A DNA stretch of 64,000 bases from CAWEPK01 sp963835595 (GCA_963835595.1 CAWIGL010000001.1:77665-141664), one strand, 5' to 3'; numbered from the stretch's first letter, positions 53,826 to 62,647 are shown. Numbers and translations are program-made. The notes: generated from the letters alone by a model not told the origin.

Positions 53826-54702
53826 CTATCTGGCTATGACATAGACCGCCGTCGCCTCGGTCCAGTCGGCCGGGTCGAGCCTGGCGAGCTTCTTCACGAG
53901 GTCGCTTATCATACCCGTCCTTTTGGCGTCGTAGACCTCGTCCTTCCCCTCCTGAAAGCCTAGAGGGATGAGGTCTTCTTTTTTGAGCGTGGCGATCACC
54001 TTGATCTTTTCCTCGACCGCCGGCCCTTTCGAGCCGGGAAGGCGGCGCGCCACGAGCCTGAAGGGGCTGCCCGCCGGCGGGAACTCGCGGGCCACGTTGG
54101 CTGCCGCGCGGTTGTCGGGATGGGTGGAATTGGGCAGCAGCACCGTCACCGAGCCGTCGGCTGCAACGGAAAAGATATAGATGTAGCAGTCCATGTTCGG
54201 CTGATAGAGGACGCGCGCAGCCTCGCCTTCCCGGAGGTCGGCCTTAGCCATCGCAACATTCAGGCTGAAGCCGCCGCGCGGCGGGCGGAAGGGGCTCGAC
54301 GAGCACTTTCAGCCTCACCCTGTAAACCCACCTGTCGCTTCCGTCCCACCCCTGGCGGACCGGTATGACGCTCGCCGCCCTGCCCTGGACGGACGCGTAG
54401 GTAAGGTCTTCCGCAAGCTGGCCGTTAGAGACGAGGACATGGGACTTCACGAAGATGCCCCTCGCCTGCTCGACGGCCCTGGCGACCGCCTGACGCTTTG
54501 CCGCCTCCATCACTTCCTTGGGCGTCTCGACATCGCCCAAGACCGCCTCCCCTTCCGCCTCGACCCAGACCGGCCCTTCGCCGGGCGTGGGCGGCCCGCC
54601 TGCGGCAAGGCACCGAAGAGGCGCGGCGCACAAGCAAAGGGCGGCAGCCGGAAGCGCCAACAACGCCAAAATGACGCCTGTCTTTATGCGGAAGCGGCCC
54701 AT
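53826..54702 (-). CDS. Secreted LPP20/FlgT-N-like and DUF4384 protein, one frameshift
   Basis: The start is the ATG at 54702 (MGRFRIKTGVILALLALPAA, signal peptide); an upstream in-frame TTG is less likely. The first part has an LPP20/FlgT-like domain (VEAEGEAVLGDVETPKEVME, VYRVRLKVLVEPLPP). After a shift near 54283 the second part reads SLNVAMAKADLREGEAARVL and has the DUF4384 signature MDCYIYIFSVAADGSVTVLL followed by PNSTHPDN. DUF4384 domains are often fused to or encoded with caspase-like proteases, as here: the caspase gene ends 4 bases upstream. The join between frames is natural, so the shift is probably an error. Confidence 0.75.
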
Positions 54703-54706
54703 CGGC

Positions 54707-56527
54707 TTACCTCGCAAGGATGAAACGCCCCTTCACCCGCTCTACGGACGGCTGGAGGGCGGGCGTCTGGTCGACGTTCTGCCTCTTCGCCTCGTCCTGG
54801 ACCAGCGGCCGGATGTGCTCGTAGATGTCCGCCATGCTCTTCCTGCCTTCCCTGATGGCCCGCAGGAAATAGTACGTCAGGATGCCGTGCTCCTTCTCGT
54901 CTGCCGAGGCGGAGATCTGGCTGCCCGTAGTCGCCGAGAGGACCGCGAGACGCGGCGGCAGGGGAGCTGCTTCCGCCATCATGACGAGGGGGCGCGTCCC
55001 CTTGGCCATGACGCTCCTTCCGCCCGCGCCCGTGAAGCAGGCGTCGAGCACTACCATCGTCTCCCTCGCGTGGAGCTTCCCTAGCATCTCGTAAAGCCTG
55101 GCGAGGGGATAGCCCGTCTCTTGGAGGTACGCGGGGTCGCCGTCGTAGGGCAGCAGGTATGCCGTGCCGGTAGATGGGTCGGGCGCGCCGTGCCCGGAAT
55201 AGTAGAAGAAGACCCGGCTCTGGCTCTTCACGATGTTCGGCAGCTTCCGCTCAACGGACTTCTGGATATCGGTCCGAGTCGCCTCGTCGTCTCTCAGGAA
55301 CTCTATGTTTCGCGGCGCAAAGCCGAGCGCCTCCAGGTACGCCTTCATCAGCCTGGCGTCGTTGTAAGAGTATTCGGAGCGGGGCAGGCCCCTGTGGTAC
55401 TGCTCGATGCCGACGATGACGGCTACGTCGAGCGGCCCGAAGACCTTCTGCTCCCTGCGAAGCGCCGGCAGAACGTCGATATTGAAGGCATCGGCCGACT
55501 TGACCGCACGCGGCCTGGGCGTCTCTTTCGGCACGACCTTCACCACCGGCATCATCGGCGCCTCTTCGTTGAGCACGAGGCTTATGCGGGGCTTCACGGA
55601 GAAGCGCGGCCTTTCTTCGTCGATGGCGAAGGAGACGGGCAGCAGCTTCGGGCCATCGTAGCGCCGGGTTACGTCGATGGAGAAGGCGGCCTTCTTCGAC
55701 TCTCCCGGATCGAGGCTGCCGAGGAGCGCCTTTTCCTCCCCGAGAATCGCGACCGTCTTCTTTTTCGATTCGATACGCGCAGCTACGCCCCTGGCCGGCC
55801 CGCCGCCCGCGTTCCGCACGGTGAGCACGACCGTGACCTCCTTGCCCTTCGTTATGACCCTCCTGCCGTCCACGTCGAATATCTGGACAGCGGAGACAAC
55901 GAGCGCCGGCGGGGCGAGCATGGCGGTCCTGAAGGAGACGGCGACCGGGGGCGAATCGAAGCCGCCCTCCTCGCGAAGGACCGTGCGCAGCAGCACCTCC
56001 TGGGTCTGCACGTTCCCGGAGGCGGCGACGGGGATGCGCAGGAACCTCTCCTCCCCAGGCCCCAGCGTCCCTATTGCGAACTCCCGCTCGAACATGACGC
56101 CTGACACGCTGCGGGACCTGCCCGTCTTATCGACGGTGTCGAGGAGGAGCCGCACGTCGTGCGCCTCGGCCCTGCCGTTGTTGCGGGCCTTGAGCGCGAC
56201 GGTCCCCTGCTCCTCGGCGTCGAGGATATTGTTGCCGGACGGCTCGGTGAAAAGGAGCGAGGTGACGGAGAGGTCGGGATACACGGACGCCCCGGATCCA
56301 CCGCCGTCGGTTGCCTGCCCCTGGGACTTCTTCCAGGGGACCTGCCAGGACTGCGCCTGGGCGAGGCGCAGAGACGCGCCTGCGTCGGCGAGCTCGCCGA
56401 TTCTATTATTATTGCAGATGGGGGAAGTATGCACGGGCCCCGGCGCGACAGCCGCTAAGGCGCGATGGCCGATGGCCGGAGACGCGAGGAGTATAGCAGC
56501 AATCAACACGATTGAGCCATGGCGCAT
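54707..56527 (-). CDS. Exported caspase-family (metacaspase-like) protease with CARDB-like repeats
   Basis: The 606-residue protein has a signal peptide (MRHGSIVLIAAILLASPAIG). Residues about 80-320 form two Ig-like CARDB domains (LFTEPSGNNILDAEEQGTVA; VTVVLTVRNAGGGPARGVAA). Residues 365-605 are a C14 caspase domain with the catalytic dyad His446 in FYYSGHG and Cys497 in VVLDACFTGAGG, plus VIVGIEQYHRG and YSYNDARLMKAYLEALGF. Such proteins cut after basic residues in metacaspases; the target here is unknown. Signal peptide and CARDB domains point to a periplasmic or surface place. It is encoded directly before the DUF4384 gene on the same strand. Confidence 0.88.
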   Translation of the reverse strand: MRHGSIVLIAAILLASPAIGHRALAAVAPGPVHTSPICNNNRIGELADAGASLRLAQAQSWQVPWKKSQGQATDGGGSGASVYPDLSVTSLLFTEPSGNNILDAEEQGTVALKARNNGRAEAHDVRLLLDTVDKTGRSRSVSGVMFEREFAIGTLGPGEERFLRIPVAASGNVQTQEVLLRTVLREEGGFDSPPVAVSFRTAMLAPPALVVSAVQIFDVDGRRVITKGKEVTVVLTVRNAGGGPARGVAARIESKKKTVAILGEEKALLGSLDPGESKKAAFSIDVTRRYDGPKLLPVSFAIDEERPRFSVKPRISLVLNEEAPMMPVVKVVPKETPRPRAVKSADAFNIDVLPALRREQKVFGPLDVAVIVGIEQYHRGLPRSEYSYNDARLMKAYLEALGFAPRNIEFLRDDEATRTDIQKSVERKLPNIVKSQSRVFFYYSGHGAPDPSTGTAYLLPYDGDPAYLQETGYPLARLYEMLGKLHARETMVVLDACFTGAGGRSVMAKGTRPLVMMAEAAPLPPRLAVLSATTGSQISASADEKEHGILTYYFLRAIREGRKSMADIYEHIRPLVQDEAKRQNVDQTPALQPSVERVKGRFILAR

Positions 56528-56747
56528 GTTCGAGCCCCTCCTGTCTGACGATCTGTCTCGCCGCGTCGAAACCGCACCGCGTTCCCGGTCAGCTTTCTCC
56601 TGGCCCGGCTATATCTGTCCTACATTGTCTACTAAATCGGCGGTGAAAGTAAAGGAAATTCGGCAGGCAGAGAGCTGGAAACGGCTTTCTTGCCCTACTT
56701 ATGTCGTGCTTAACGGTAGGACGGCTTCCGGGGTTTTAACGGTATGA

Positions 56748-56776
56748 TTCAAAGTTACGGTAAATGGGCGTATAAT
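56748..56776 (+). promoter_or_regulatory. Promoter of the MazF-type toxin-antitoxin pair
   Basis: TTCAAA at 56748-56753 and a consensus TATAAT at 56771-56776 with 17 bases between, 30 bases before the antitoxin ATG. Confidence 0.6.
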
Positions 56777-56805
56777 ATGTATCAATTGGGGAGAGGGTGG
56801 CGAGA

Positions 56806-57006
56806 ATGAGCCTGGAAGACAAGATAATAAAGGAAATACAGGACTTGCCGGAATCGAAAAAGGCGGAGGTGCTCGACTTCGTGGAGTATATCAAAACAAA
56901 GACCGAGGGCAAAGACTGGTCGGTCTTCTCTTTATCGTCGGCCATGCGGGGTATGGAAGATGAAGATTCGCCATACTCCCTTGGCGATCTTCAAGAATCC
57001 TTCTGA
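56806..57006 (+). CDS. Small antitoxin-like protein (DUF2281 type)
   Basis: The 66-residue acidic protein MSLEDKIIKEIQDLPESKKA then EVLDFVEYIKTK is of the DUF2281 kind commonly paired with toxins. I chose the ATG at 56806 because GAGAGGG lies 8 bases upstream; an in-frame GTG at 56797 is the alternative. The stop and the next start overlap by one base (TGATG), the usual coupling of antitoxin to toxin. Confidence 0.75.
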   Translation: MSLEDKIIKEIQDLPESKKAEVLDFVEYIKTKTEGKDWSVFSLSSAMRGMEDEDSPYSLGDLQESF

Positions 57007-57353
57007 TGATAGCCGAAGGCCAGACAGTCCTCTTCAGGTTTCCCCAAAGCGACCGGCTTGAAGGCAAGCTGCGACCGGCGCTCGTCATACGGAGGGTCCC
57101 CGGCCAATACGAGGACTGGCTCCTTTGTATGATATCGTCCAGGCTCGAGCAGGAGGTCAACGGCTTTGACGAAATTGTAAGGCCGGGGGAGCCGGATTTC
57201 GAAAAATCCGGGCTGAAGCTCGCGAGCCTCTTCAGAATCGGTAGGCTCGCAGTCGTGAACACGGATATCCTTGTCGGCCGAATAGGCGAGATCGAAGCCG
57301 GACGGCTATTGCGGATAAAACGCAAGTTGGCCTCCTGGTTGGCAGGCGCATGA
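57006..57353 (+). CDS. MazF/PemK-like endoribonuclease toxin
   Basis: The 115-residue SH3-like toxin has EGQTVLFRFPQSDRLEGKLRP then ALVIRRVP, the N-terminal core of PemK/MazF proteins with the conserved Arg and Pro, then CMISSRLEQEV and SLFRIGRLAVVNTDILVGRIG. MazF toxins cut mRNA at short sequences. It forms a two-gene operon with the preceding antitoxin. Confidence 0.85.
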   Translation: MIAEGQTVLFRFPQSDRLEGKLRPALVIRRVPGQYEDWLLCMISSRLEQEVNGFDEIVRPGEPDFEKSGLKLASLFRIGRLAVVNTDILVGRIGEIEAGRLLRIKRKLASWLAGA

Positions 57354-57380
57354 GATGAACGGGCGATGTAACGTGGTTTT

Positions 57381-58178
57381 CTAAACGGGCGTCGCAGTAC
57401 CGATATAGAGATACGTCGCGCCGAACGTCAGCTTGTGCCTCTCGACTGCCGCCATGCCCGCCCCGCGCATCATGTCGCAGAAGCGGTCGGGCGAGGGGAA
57501 GCTCATGATCGAGTCGACCAGGTAGTAATACGCGCCGGGGTTGATCGAAAAGCGGGAGGCTATGCGCGGCAGCAGGCGGTTGAGATAGGATCGGTAAAGC
57601 GCTTGCGAGAACCAGTTGCGCGTGAATGCCATCTCAAGCACCATGACCTGCCCTCCGGGTATGACGACCCGCGCCATCTCCTGAAGCGCCCACGCCTTGT
57701 CGGGAATGTTCCTGATACCGAAGGCGATGCCCGCCACATCGAAGGCGCCGTCTGCGAAGGGTAAGGCCAGCGCATCGGCCCTCATCAGGCGCACCCTGTC
57801 CGAAAGGCCCTTCTTTGCAACCTTGAGCCGCCCCGCTGCAAGCATCTCCTGCGAAAAATCGACGCCCGCGACCGTGATGCGGGGATGGCGCAGCGCAGCG
57901 CCGATGGCGAGGTCGGCAGTACCCGTGGCAACGTCGAGAAAGCGGCACGTCCGGCCGAAGGACATCTTCCGCACGGCGAAGCGCCGCCACGCGATATCGC
58001 GCCGCAGGCTGAGGAAATGGTTGAGGAAGTCATAGCGGCCCGTCACGGTCGAGAATATGTCCTTGACCATCGCGACGCGCTGCGCGTCCGTCGCCTCCTC
58101 CACGGGGATATATTTCTTTGCCGGGCGGTCTTCCCGCCGGGGGGCTTCGGGGTGCGGGCCGGGGACTTGGGCGGGCAT
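57381..58178 (-). CDS. ubiE: UbiE/MenG-family quinone methyltransferase
   Basis: This enzyme methylates demethylmenaquinone (or the ubiquinone precursor). The start is the ATG at 58178, overlapping the stop of the FTR gene by 3 bases. In the 265-residue protein the SAM-binding motifs are YDFLNHFLSLRRDIAWRRFA, FLDVATGTADLAIGAA, DVAGIAFGIRNIPDKAWALQ and PGGQVMVLEMAF. Menaquinone would be the electron acceptor of the nuo complex in this window. A short N-terminal extension is Pro-rich. Confidence 0.9.
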   Translation of the reverse strand: MPAQVPGPHPEAPRREDRPAKKYIPVEEATDAQRVAMVKDIFSTVTGRYDFLNHFLSLRRDIAWRRFAVRKMSFGRTCRFLDVATGTADLAIGAALRHPRITVAGVDFSQEMLAAGRLKVAKKGLSDRVRLMRADALALPFADGAFDVAGIAFGIRNIPDKAWALQEMARVVIPGGQVMVLEMAFTRNWFSQALYRSYLNRLLPRIASRFSINPGAYYYLVDSIMSFPSPDRFCDMMRGAGMAAVERHKLTFGATYLYIGTATPV

Positions 58179-58717
58179 CAGGGCACGGCCGCGACGAGGC
58201 CGCCGAACCTCTCGAAGCGGTCTTTTTTGACCTTGCAGATGGGGCATACCTCGGGCGGGTTTTCGCGGGCGCAGAGGTAGCCGCAAACGCGGCAGCGCCA
58301 TACGGGGTACGAGGCGGCCACCTGCGGAGCGGGCTGTCGGGCTGCGGCGGCGGACGGCTCAGGCGCCTCGCGGGACTGCTGCGCCCCCCTCCTCTCCGGG
58401 ACGGGGGCGATAAGCCTTGCATCTTTCGACGCCGCCTCCGACACGTAAAGGGCGCAGTAGCAGGCGCCATAGTCGGCGAGGTCGGGGTCGCGGTAGTCGC
58501 AGGGACAGACGATGTCCCGGTCCCTGTCGATCTGACCGGATGCGAGCCTGCAAGGGCACGAAGGGTAGCCGTACCGCTTCAGGTTGGCCGCGAGGCCGGC
58601 GGCGAGGTCCCGCGTGAACGCCTCATCGGGGTTGAGGAAATAGCCGGACGAGGCCGCGTCTGCCGCGAGCCTGCGCAGCAGTGCCTCTATCTCCTCGCGG
58701 CTTTCGTCTACTTCCAC
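58178..58717 (-). CDS. Ferredoxin-thioredoxin reductase catalytic domain fused to a rubredoxin-like domain
   Basis: The protein has about 179 residues from the GTG at 58717; the frame is open to 58768 but that part overlaps the glutaredoxin gene. The FTR beta-chain motifs are YPSCPCRLASG, VCPCDYRDPDLADYGACYCA (CPC ... CPC ... CxC ligating 4Fe-4S and the redox disulfide). After a Pro/Ala-rich linker, a rubredoxin-like end follows: WRCRVCGYLCARENPPEVCP with CPICK. The fusion would pass electrons from rubredoxin or ferredoxin to a disulfide. It lies between glutaredoxin and ubiE genes on the minus strand. Confidence 0.85.
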   Translation of the reverse strand: MEVDESREEIEALLRRLAADAASSGYFLNPDEAFTRDLAAGLAANLKRYGYPSCPCRLASGQIDRDRDIVCPCDYRDPDLADYGACYCALYVSEAASKDARLIAPVPERRGAQQSREAPEPSAAAARQPAPQVAASYPVWRCRVCGYLCARENPPEVCPICKVKKDRFERFGGLVAAVP

Positions 58718-58989
58718 GGCCGCTGCAACGCCTCCTTGATTTTCGCCTCTTCGTAACCCACTATGCACTGGCCGTTCACGACGAGCAAAGGGAACGAGCA
58801 GCGCGGGTTGACGGCCCGCAGGTCCTGCATAGTCCTCTCCCTCTCCTCGCCCTCAAGGAGATCGACGTCTACGTATTCATAGCCGACGTCCATCTCTTTC
58901 AGGAGGCCCTTCGTCTTCTTGCACCAGACGCAGGTGCTCAAGGTAAACAGCTTGATCGAGCCGTGGTTCTTTCCTTCGACGCGCTGCAT
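58708..58989 (-). CDS. Glutaredoxin-like protein
   Basis: The 93-residue thioredoxin-fold protein has the CxxC site LSTCVWCKKTKGLLKE, followed by the glutaredoxin core (EYVDVDLLEGEERERTMQDL, SFPLLVVNGQCIVGYEEAKI with the cis-proline in FPL). The start is the ATG at 58989, with AAGGAG 6 bases upstream. Its disulfide could be reduced by the FTR-rubredoxin protein encoded next. Confidence 0.88.
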   Translation of the reverse strand: MQRVEGKNHGSIKLFTLSTCVWCKKTKGLLKEMDVGYEYVDVDLLEGEERERTMQDLRAVNPRCSFPLLVVNGQCIVGYEEAKIKEALQRPWK

Positions 58990-59186
58990 AGGCGACTCCT
59001 TATAGATGCTTTCGGTACAATATAACACAGTGACAACCTGATTTCAGGCTGGACCCACAAGGGCGGCCGATGGGCCGCGTCTCGAAGCGGGGAATGCCCT
59101 CAGGAGAGCTGCCCAGAAATATCTTGTGGTAGAATGCCCAAATCTGTTACCGTAATAGGCATACCGGACAGGGAAAAAATAATTAC

Positions 59187-60272
59187 ATGCCGAAGCGCAA
59201 AACCCGTCATACCCATAAAATAGCCGTCATCCCCGGCGACGGGATCGGCAAAGAAGTCGTGCCCGAAGGCATAAGGGTGCTTGAGGCCGCAGGCCGCAGG
59301 TTCGGCTTTAAATTTGCCTGGGAGATGCTGCCCTGGAGCTGCGAGTACTTCAACGCCACGGGCCGGATGATGCCTGCCGACGGGCTGGATATACTGAGAG
59401 GCTTCGAGGCGATCTTCCTGGGCGCGGTCGGCGCGCCGGGCGTGGCCGACCACGTGTCGCTCTGGGGGCTGCTCATACCCATCAGGCGTGCCTTCCGCCA
59501 GTACGTCAACCTGAGGCCCGTCAAAAGCATGAAGGGCGTGACTAGCCCGCTGCGCCGGATCGCGCCGGGGGACATCGACTTTTACGTCGTCAGGGAGAAC
59601 AACGAGGGCGAGTACTCGAACGTCGGCGGCATTATGTACGCCGGGACGGAGCAAGAGTTCGTCGTCCAGGAGAGCGTCTTTACGCGCATGGGCATGGAGA
59701 GGATCATGCGCTTCTCCTTCGAGCTTGCCCGCAAAAGGGAAAGGAAGCGGGTCACCTCTGCCACCAAGTCGAACGGCATCGTCTTCACGATGCCTTACTG
59801 GGACGAGACGTTCGCCCGCATATCGCGGGAGTACCCGGACATAAAGACGGAGCAGTTCCACATCGACGCCCTCGCCGCGCTCTTCGTCCAGCACCCGGAG
59901 CGGTTCGACGTGGTGGTGGCGAGCAACCTCTTCGGCGACATACTCTCCGACCTGGGGCCTGCCGTCGCGGGGGGTCTGGGTATAGCCCCTTCCGCGAACC
60001 TGAACCCGGAAAGGGACTACCCATCCACCTTCGAGCCGGTCCACGGCTCCGCCCCGGACATAGCGGGCAAGGGGATCGCCAACCCCGTCGGCCAGATACT
60101 CTCTGGCGCGATGATGCTCGACCACCTGGGCCACCCGGAGGCCGCCAGCGCGGTCGAGAAGGCCGTAGAGGCCACGCTGGGGGAAGGCATAAAGACGCAG
60201 GACCTCGGCGGGACGGCATCGACCCAGGGCGTCGGCAAAACGGTCGCGGACCTTGTTGCGGAGAGTAAATAA
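59187..60272 (+). CDS. Isopropylmalate/tartrate dehydrogenase-family enzyme
   Basis: This 361-residue beta-decarboxylating dehydrogenase has IAVIPGDGIGKEVVPEGIRV, VNLRPVKSMKGVTSPLRRI, DFYVVRENNEGEYSNVGGIM (substrate arginines and tyrosine nearby), ATKSNGIVFTMPYWDETF, DALAALFVQHPERFDVVVAS, NLFGDILSDLGPAVAGGLG and FEPVHGSAPDIAGKGIANP. The sequence is closest in pattern to tartrate dehydrogenases (NAD- and metal-dependent oxidation or decarboxylation of tartrate or malate) rather than leucine-biosynthetic LeuB, since no leu genes are nearby. It is a single-gene unit. Confidence 0.85.
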   Translation: MPKRKTRHTHKIAVIPGDGIGKEVVPEGIRVLEAAGRRFGFKFAWEMLPWSCEYFNATGRMMPADGLDILRGFEAIFLGAVGAPGVADHVSLWGLLIPIRRAFRQYVNLRPVKSMKGVTSPLRRIAPGDIDFYVVRENNEGEYSNVGGIMYAGTEQEFVVQESVFTRMGMERIMRFSFELARKRERKRVTSATKSNGIVFTMPYWDETFARISREYPDIKTEQFHIDALAALFVQHPERFDVVVASNLFGDILSDLGPAVAGGLGIAPSANLNPERDYPSTFEPVHGSAPDIAGKGIANPVGQILSGAMMLDHLGHPEAASAVEKAVEATLGEGIKTQDLGGTASTQGVGKTVADLVAESK

Positions 60273-60639
60273 TGACCCTCCCCTGTTAGGAATATAATAG
60301 AATCGACGTCTTCACATATCCCAATCGTTGATATAGCACAGCCCACAGTTGCCGCCGTATGGTATTGGTCTTCGGGTATCCCACATTATGTGTAAGAGTT
60401 GGGATTCGACCTATCGAACAATGTTAGGTCATGTAAGAACTGCTTCCTGGAAAGCTCAGTTCTGTGTTTATTCTTGTACGTCTGGAATGAAAGTGGTAAT
60501 AATGACGTAGGAACAGGAGGCGGGGGCGTTGCCTCAGAAGGTAGCGAATGAAACAACGTCCCTACCTCCAGTTAATCGGCCTTGTCACAGATGTGGCCCG
60601 CTCAATTACGGACCCCGTATAGAAGGGCTGGATGGCCTG
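60273..60639. other. Left flank of the retron
   Basis: AT-richer, non-coding. Bases 60297-60336 match 388-426. Bases 60541-60570 are the left arm of an inverted repeat whose right arm is 62648-62677. No gene is seen. Confidence 0.6.
60541..60570 (+). repeat. Inverted repeat flanking the retron, left arm
   Basis: The 30-base arm includes GAATGAAACAACGTCCCTAC. It matches the reverse complement of 62648-62677 at 29 of 30 positions. The two arms enclose the promoter, ncRNA and reverse transcriptase. Confidence 0.85.
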
Positions 60640-60668
60640 TTGATTTTCAGGCGGAAGTGTGGTTATTA
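60640..60668 (+). promoter_or_regulatory. Retron ncRNA promoter
   Basis: TTGATT at 60640-60645 and TTATTA at 60663-60668, 17 bases apart. The predicted transcription start (about 60674) coincides with the first base of the a1 arm of the retron RNA. Confidence 0.65.
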
Positions 60669-60672
60669 GGAG

Positions 60673-60824
60673 CACGGCTTGTAGGCAGATTTGGTGTCGC
60701 GAATCGCGACATAAGAAACCAATGTTAGGGGGCTCGCTCCTTGACAGCCTATTATCGACTTGGCTCTTGGCATAGATAGCCATAGTTGGTTGTTATTCTC
60801 GCGTAAGAGTGCCTGCAAGCCGTA
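60673..60824 (+). ncRNA. Retron msr-msd RNA, Ec67 (Eco2) type
   Basis: Template and primer RNA for the retron reverse transcriptase. Arm a1 is ACGGCTTGTAGGCA (60674-60687) and arm a2 is TGCCTGCAAGCCGT (60810-60823), pairing over 14 positions with one G-U wobble. The next base, G60688 in GGCAGATTTGG, is the expected branch guanosine. The msr hairpin GTCGCGAATCGCGAC (60696-60710) follows with a perfect 6-base stem and AAT loop, then a weaker hairpin (60727-60742). The run GTAGGCAGATTTG, the GAATCGC loop and the ending GAGTGCCTGCA match my recollection of the Ec67 retron RNA. The msd part is about 60745-60809. The RNA ends 25 bases before the reverse transcriptase start. Confidence 0.88.
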
Positions 60825-60848
60825 CTTCTATCGCTTATAGCCAAAACG

Positions 60849-62612
60849 ATGTCAGACCTCGAGAAACTAAAAAGATGCACTTCGCTGAAAGACGTAGCTG
60901 GATTACTGGGCTACAAGCCAAAGGCGCTATCGTATATCATATACAAAATCCCGAGCGAGAAGAAGTATGTCAAGTTTGCTATTCCTAAGAAAAGCGGCGG
61001 GGAGCGGAGGATCAAAGCCCCCACGGAGCAGCTTCGGAATCTTCAGCGACGTCTATCGGGTCTCTTGAGTAATTGCTATGAGGAGATCAGTGAAAAGGCC
61101 AAAGACAAAAGGCCGCTCTCTCATGGGTTCAGGAGGGGACACTGTATATTCAAGAACGCCGAGATTCATAGGAACAAGCGACATGTCTTTAATGTGGACT
61201 TGCAGGACTTCTTTCCATCAATCAACTTCGGCAGGGTTCGTGGTTATTTCATGAAGAATGCTCACTTTACGTTGAATGAAAAGGTGGCAACCATAATTGC
61301 ACAGATAGCTTGTGACAGCAACGAGTTGCCACAGGGTAGCCCTTGTTCGCCTATCATATCAAACCTGATAGGGCACATTTTGGATGTTTGGATGGCAAAG
61401 TTGGCCCAAAGGAGCCACTGTAGGTATTCGAGATACGCGGACGACCTGACTTTTTCCACAAGCAAGAAGGTGTTTCCTGAGATGATTGCTCGTGTTGGCA
61501 ACGAAAATGGTAACCAATGGACTTCGGGAAAGACTCTTAGAAAAGAAGTGAAGAGGCTGGGCTTCGCGATAAACGAAAGCAAAACGTCGTTGCAGCACAG
61601 GGCGGCCAGACAAGTGGTCACAGGGCTGGTCGTGAATGAAAAGGTGAATATCAAGAAGGAGTATTACAGGCTTACCAGATCTATGTGCCATACATTATTC
61701 GAGACAGGCGAGTTCTATATTGGAAAGAAAGTGGCAGAACAGGCACTACCCGTAGATGTCAAGACGGCAGGCAACGAGACTGAGGCTAAAGATAGGCAGA
61801 CCGGAACCGTGAATCAGCTGGAAGGGAGACTCAGCTATATTCACCAAGTTAAGAAACAGTATGAAGCGCGTAAGCCAGGGGATAGGCGAAACAAACCCAC
61901 TTCATTTGTTAAGCTGTACACAGGGTTCCTGTTCTATAAACATTTCTTCGCGTTAGATCGACCTTTGATAGTCCTCGAAGGTAAGACGGACATCACATAC
62001 TTCAAATGTGCAATGAAGCAGCTAAGAGATGACTATAGGGAGCTGGTTGAGGAGAATGGAGGCCGATTGAACTTGAAGATTGGCTTTCTGAACCTGTCTG
62101 ATAACGTCAGAGAGGTATTTGCCGTGGCTGAGGGCACTTCAGGTCTGGCGTCATTGATGGACATCTATGAAAAACACATGAAGCCGTTCAAGAGGGCCGG
62201 AAAGGAACATCCGGTTATAATAGTGGTTGACAACGATAGAGGCTCTGACGAAATTAAAAAGAGACTGGGACCTGACAAAAAAGACAAGCCGTTCTGCTTG
62301 TTCCGCGAGAATCTATACGTGGTCCATATCCCACTCGGAAGCAATGGGGAGTCAAGAGCGGTAGAGGACTTATTTGACAATACCACTTTATCCACGAAGG
62401 TTGACGGTAAGACTTTCAGTAGAGCGCCAAAAATTGACACCAAGACGGAATACGGAAAGATTGTCTTTGCAGAAAAGGTCATACGAGCCCGTCAAGACGC
62501 GATCAGCTTTGAGGGATTCAAAGGCGTCTTGGACCTGGTTGTGAAAGTGATTGAGGAGCACCGCGGGAGGGCCGTCGAAAAGTCGGCAGCCGCAGACAAG
62601 GCGCCAACGTGA
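60849..62612 (+). CDS. Retron reverse transcriptase fused to a TOPRIM domain (Ec67/Eco2 type)
   Basis: The enzyme copies the msd RNA into branched msDNA; the fused TOPRIM domain is the likely toxic effector in phage defence. The length of 587 is almost that of the Ec67 enzyme (586). RT motifs are NAEIHRNKRHVFNVDLQDFF then PSI (about residues 103-124), LPQGSPCSPIISNLIG (160-175), YSRYADDLTFS with YADD at 196-199, LGFAINESKT and the retron hallmark RQVVTGLVVN with VTG at 257-259. The TOPRIM part starts near 370: LIVLEGKTDITYF (Glu377, Asp381) and VIIVVDNDRGSDE (Asp461, Asp463). All catalytic residues are present, so the gene appears intact. The DNA is AT-richer than the host genes. Confidence 0.93.
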   Translation: MSDLEKLKRCTSLKDVAGLLGYKPKALSYIIYKIPSEKKYVKFAIPKKSGGERRIKAPTEQLRNLQRRLSGLLSNCYEEISEKAKDKRPLSHGFRRGHCIFKNAEIHRNKRHVFNVDLQDFFPSINFGRVRGYFMKNAHFTLNEKVATIIAQIACDSNELPQGSPCSPIISNLIGHILDVWMAKLAQRSHCRYSRYADDLTFSTSKKVFPEMIARVGNENGNQWTSGKTLRKEVKRLGFAINESKTSLQHRAARQVVTGLVVNEKVNIKKEYYRLTRSMCHTLFETGEFYIGKKVAEQALPVDVKTAGNETEAKDRQTGTVNQLEGRLSYIHQVKKQYEARKPGDRRNKPTSFVKLYTGFLFYKHFFALDRPLIVLEGKTDITYFKCAMKQLRDDYRELVEENGGRLNLKIGFLNLSDNVREVFAVAEGTSGLASLMDIYEKHMKPFKRAGKEHPVIIVVDNDRGSDEIKKRLGPDKKDKPFCLFRENLYVVHIPLGSNGESRAVEDLFDNTTLSTKVDGKTFSRAPKIDTKTEYGKIVFAEKVIRARQDAISFEGFKGVLDLVVKVIEEHRGRAVEKSAAADKAPT

Positions 62613-62647
62613 TAAACCTGACCTGACCGCTCAAACCGACCCGACGG

